From the NCBI GenBank assembly GCA_019614645.1, contig JABWDB010000002.1, positions 28,819,501 to 28,883,500 of the forward strand: DNA of 64,000 bases. The letters are read 5' to 3'. The translations under genes and the position numbers were made by a program. The stretch is from Stratiolaelaps scimitus. Lineage: Eukaryota; Arthropoda; Arachnida; Mesostigmata; Laelapidae. Below, in pieces: positions 59,850 to 64,000 of this stretch; within the stretch, counting starts at the first letter, position 1, and each line of letters begins with the position of its first letter. Below the pieces are notes generated by a model that saw only the letters and a list, made by a program, of their open reading frames with translations, was not told the origin of the DNA and did no database searches.

Positions 59850-62800
59850 CAGCAGGAAATAATGTGAAATACAAATTAAAGATAGAAATTATGCTGCTTC
59901 AAGTAATTCCAGGGAACGACAGTCTATTGTTAAGATTAAGATCTTAATGTCACTTTAAGACCCAAAAATGTATGGGTCTTACTATACCTTGGATTGGGTA
60001 AGACTACTCCGGTGCGAGTTGGGCAAATGAGGGGAAGCTTCGATACTGCTATCAAATTTACCAAAAATAAGTAAAACCACTTTTGCTAAAGACAAAAACA
60101 TAGTGCACAAGTATCCTTAAGTGAGCCAAATAGTCTTACCTGATCGGCTCTGCAACTGGCGACCTTTACCGCTGACTCGCAGGACAAGTTCCATCACAGA
60201 CAACAGTTAATGAGATCACTAAGTCCTAATGCAACGCCCACTCCTTTAAATAGATCAATTACGATGTGTTGCCAACGTGGCAGTTTCCCTTCTTTGTTTA
60301 CTGGAGCAGCCAGAGGTAATATTGGAATTTGAATGTTAAAGTAATATAATAGTAACCCAGTGAATGCGGCAGTGGATATTCTGAATACAATAATGAGAGA
60401 TAAATATCACCTGGTATTGCCAATACTGGTGACATAAACAATAAGATAATATGAAAAATATTTTTATTGATTATAATTTACATCTTCTTAAACCTCTAAC
60501 ATGAACCGCTCTAGCAGGTTAGAGTTCACCCTATTAATTGTTTGTACACTGTTGATATAGCTGCCAACTTGTGCGATAAAAAAGTTGTATCGAACAATCA
60601 TCCTTGACGATAATAGTGAAGAAAACGAAATTAATTTGAATATACTAACAAAATATATCGGAATTTTCGAGAAAAGGATAACTTTACCAAACCTTTCTTC
60701 GATCACTTCATCTACTCTCTAGCAATTACGTCTTTCTATACACGTGTATATATACATTGTTATTTGAGTAAATAAATGCATCTGATCACGATAGTCTTTT
60801 TCTTAAAAGGTTGAGGGATAAAAATCTTCAAAAAGACACCGCAACTTCACGTCTTAGGTATTCGCTGCGATAGTGCCGGATTTTTACCAGCTCAAAATCC
60901 TCGAACCTCGAATAACTTGGATCAGGTGCCTGGGACTGTTTTTATAATACTTCGGGCACAAGACTTGCAGGGACCGGCTAGTAGCCATCAGTAGGCTGAC
61001 GAATGGGTGTGTAACCATCCGTCTACCCTAGGCTACCATTGTCCTATTCCAGGTTCATCGTCTGGTTGGCGACGTCGTCCTGCGGTCCCGCAGGGTCTCT
61101 CCTGCCGCGTGTGCCTCTAAGCCGACCGAGCTCGCTCTTTTTTTGGAGAACTGTCCCGATTACCGATGAGCCAATCTCCCATCCCGACGTGGTCTCCTGA
61201 TCACGATAGTCAGAGACGTTCAACAGAACTTGAATGGAAAAAAGTTGTATTATTCTGCGGACAGGTGTAGGCCACGTACTTATTTTTGTACTCATGCTAT
61301 AAGGGCACTAAATTAATATTTATTAACGCTAGAGTAAAGTGTAATCACAAAGCATTCAACTCATGCCCTTTTTGCAAGGCTTACGCAACGCTGAGAAGAT
61401 GAAGTCAGCCGCATGGCAGGACGGCAACCTCAGCGAAGAAACGAAGGCTTAATAATGATTGGACGGTGACCCAATCCGACTGAATCAGGGCCATTCACCC
61501 AGTGCAAGCCAGAGCTATAGCCATTGTGCAAGCATAACTGTCGAGTGCATAGCCCATCACGAGGGTGCCTTATCTACTCTTGTCGCTCTTTTAGCAACTA
61601 TAATAGTGGGAATACATCTACCGTTGCACACGCGACTTGTGTTTGAGCTTTCTGGCCAAATGCTCCGGGCAAGATACGAAACATTGGCTACTTGCTACTG
61701 CTCTCGGTAAGACCTGCGAGAAGCTTGATGACGTCAGAGACCTCAGAAGATCTAGACCGTTTAGATTTCGCTCTTTGAATACGGCTGGCAACCTCTGTAG
61801 CGATACTCAGCATTTTAGGGTCAGTGGCACTTTGCTATAGAGTACACTATCTATTCTTGAGGAGTCGGGCCGCACAAGCGAAAAATCTTCAGATTTAGTT
61901 AACTAACCGGTGGAATTTTTAGCTTATGTTCTCAAAACTAAAAGAACGATTACCCTACTGCAAAATAAGACATATCTGATACATATATCATATGTATCAG
62001 ATATGTACTGCGGATACAACCGCAGTTATACACTAAGTGACTCTATATTGTGTTTTGCTCGGAAATAAACAGGAGTCACAGTGAGCTCGTACCAATGTTG
62101 TACTAAATAATTTTACTATAATTTTTACGAGAACTTAAGCATTGTGAAACTGCAGTTCCGTCAATAAACGTCACTGAATGGAATGGTATATAAGTTGGTA
62201 CGGTGATGCTATGGATTAATAATACAATACAAATACGCCTTAATTAGCAGCCAAGACAGGCAGTATAATCACATAACACAAGATGAGCAGTTATATTGAC
62301 AATTGTTCGAAACGTTATTATCAACGCAATAAGCGCGCCACTCTCCGGACAAAACACTCTCTGCGCAAGAGACCCCCATAGCATTTATGATTCTACCACT
62401 TCATATATATATATATATATATTGTGCCAACTTATTCTATATTATTGTGTACTACGTGAATTATTATTGTAAATGACTGGAAATGTCTCGATCATATTTA
62501 GCTTGACTAGCTTATAAAAAATTTTAATATCAACAGCCTGATGAAGTTAGCTTGCGGAACTCAGCACCACGATTTCCGTGACACTGATCTCTTGTATTAC
62601 ATAAGTCTGCTCTGACCAGGGCGTCAGAATACTTTCTTAGATGTGGACGCAATATCTCAGAGCAGTACAGGTATTCAAAACTATTATGAAGTGTCATGTA
62701 GAAATAACGTTTCTTAAGGACAAAGCAGCGGAAGACCGTACTACTTACCGAGTATGGCCGAGAACACCCTGATCCCGTATATACTGAGTTTTAGGTATGG

Positions 62801-63710
62801 GATCTCTATGAAGAGCTTAGATCCAACAATGATTGCTGGATGAGACAATTGTACATTCCGGTAATGAGATTAACATTTCATTGTGCTTGCAACACTTCAC
62901 AACCGGGTCGTTTGTGGACTGCAATAGTCCCTTTTCCTAAGACTATCACCTGTGCCACATGGTGATCTGCTCACAGGTAACACATTCACCCAGTGAACTC
63001 ATCCTACCATTTATTTTAATTCTGAACTGTCTGTCTGTTGGATGGTAAAAATTATACTTACGAACTGTGTAAAACTATATGCAATATTATAGATTTACCC
63101 TTGGTGTTGACCGTCATCTAACAGACCCTTCACTGAGAGGTAACTGAAGATGTGAAGATGAACAAACGATGCATGCTATAGGACACTGGTGCACAGACCG
63201 GTAATTGTCGATGTCATATTTGGGTTTATATTTCTGCACCGGCATGAAAGAAGCGAATGCACCGGTAAATGACACCATCTCCACAAGTGCGACAGGGTGG
63301 AGATGAAAAAGAGATGATGTAACTATTTTAAATATATACAAATTAGTCTCAATGGCCTCATAACTAATACATAGAAATTAAAACCTGACGTATTGTCCTC
63401 ACCCAATATAGCATGACCATCACTTGAAACGTCATGGCTCTCTGCTCAGCCTTAGAGATTAGAAGAGGATTACCTAGAAGTCGAGGGTCAATGATATATG
63501 TGCCAGACGTTAAGACAAGGCAGCCACTAGGTAAGTTATAATATAATCCACCGTCTAACATACTCGGTAGATTTGTCACATCACCTAATATTAATTAGAA
63601 AATGCAATAAAGTCAGCTACAACATCTTAACCTGATCTCGACCGACCCCACCATCCGTGGGGCTGTGTCCCCTGAGTTCGACACACGTTGGAGGAATCCT
63701 AATGTTGCCG
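59850..63710. other. Intergenic, no gene supported
   Basis: Contains a perfect hairpin at 61970-62006 (listed) and (TA)n at about 62403-62422. A GC-richer patch at 60860-61300 has an 83-codon minus frame (61044-61295) with no family I recognise. Confidence 0.45.
61970..62006. repeat. Perfect 16-bp stem hairpin
   Basis: ACATATCTGATACATA at 61970-61985 is the exact reverse complement of 61991-62006, with a 5-nt loop. Confidence 0.85.
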
Positions 63711-63715
63711 TATCC

Positions 63716-63872
63716 CAAGTCAGCCAACATTTAATGTCCACGGTAGTATTTTTGCGTTGCTTCAAGACGGACTTTTAATGCAAATTTGCAACGGTGGGGA
63801 ACGAACCCACGCACCCATGTGTCCCCTCCGGTCACATGGCGCAAACGAGTGCACTACGCCATCGGGCTCGAC
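63716..63872 (-). mobile_element. tRNA-derived SINE (family A), 3'-incomplete copy
   Basis: On the minus strand it starts GTCGAGCCCGATGGCGTAGT, an A-box-like head, with a B-box variant (GGTTCGTTCCC) and the family body. It ends at GTTGGCTGACTT, so only the first half of the terminal hairpin remains. No target-site duplication is evident. Confidence 0.82.
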
Positions 63873-64000
63873 AACTTGGAAAAAAATTGGAAACTATGCA
63901 TATTATAACTGCCCTATTACGTAGTTCAGGAGTTAAGGAGACAGCAAGGTGGATGTGAAAGCTGTACAATCTTATTTTGTACGATTGAATTATAACCGAT

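Noticed and set aside
61044..61295. 83-codon minus-strand frame in a GC-richer patch
   Set aside because: No family recognised, no splice-site context that would make it an exon, and length compatible with chance at that composition.

Overview
This window looks like animal nuclear DNA, most likely from an arthropod. A mite or other chelicerate would fit, but that is only a guess. It has a spliced gene with ten exons and GT-AG introns, long AT-rich intergenic DNA, (TA)n microsatellites, tRNA-derived SINEs and decayed LINE and Tc1 elements. I see no bacterial operons, CRISPR arrays or functional tRNA or rRNA genes.

Two host genes are well supported, both on the minus strand. (1) At 15918-22294, ten exons with matching splice phases encode a complete protein of about 600 aa with signal peptide, Reeler domain, DOMON domain, cytochrome b561 core and a last membrane helix. 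This is the architecture of ferric-chelate reductase 1 (FRRS1/SDR2). (2) At 55836-56882, one uninterrupted exon encodes a 348-aa La-related protein of the LARP6 type (La motif, RRM, C-terminal SUZ-C box).

Most of the other recognisable sequence is mobile DNA. Layout: 1-3.3 kb, AT-rich with a weak tRNA-like repeat; 3.9-5.7 kb, frameshifted Jockey/CR1-type LINE relic (+); 7.4-10.5 kb, an unusual GC-rich, triplet-repeat-rich block without a clear gene; 10857-12287, internally deleted Tc1 element with terminal inverted repeats of about 240 bp, invaded by a SINE; 13.5-13.9 kb, weak LINE relic; 14599-14695, GC-rich hairpin followed by T6; 15.9-22.3 kb, FRRS1-like gene; 23.2 kb, perfect 62-bp AT palindrome; 23-37 kb, mostly featureless; 37.4 kb, reverse transcriptase scrap; 39.0-39.6 kb, diverged inverted repeat; 39.9-40.2 and 48.8-50.0 kb, pieces of a second LINE family with an RPDG...LVWD...DTLAPSY domain; 45.9-46.2, 49.7 and 63.7 kb, SINE copies; 47.5-48.6 kb, the longest intact LINE reverse transcriptase piece; 49.35 and 59.71 kb, 5'-truncated LINE-like 3' ends with target-site duplications; 51.8 kb, possible IS481-like transposase fossil; 54.2 kb, another LINE scrap; 55.8-57.3 kb, LARP6 gene.

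The two host genes show no functional link. The best candidate for a biological system is a SINE/LINE partnership. The tRNA-derived SINE and an otherwise unrelated short repeat family end in the same small stem-loop plus A-run, and the outermost base pair of that stem has changed on both sides between the families (G-C to A-T).
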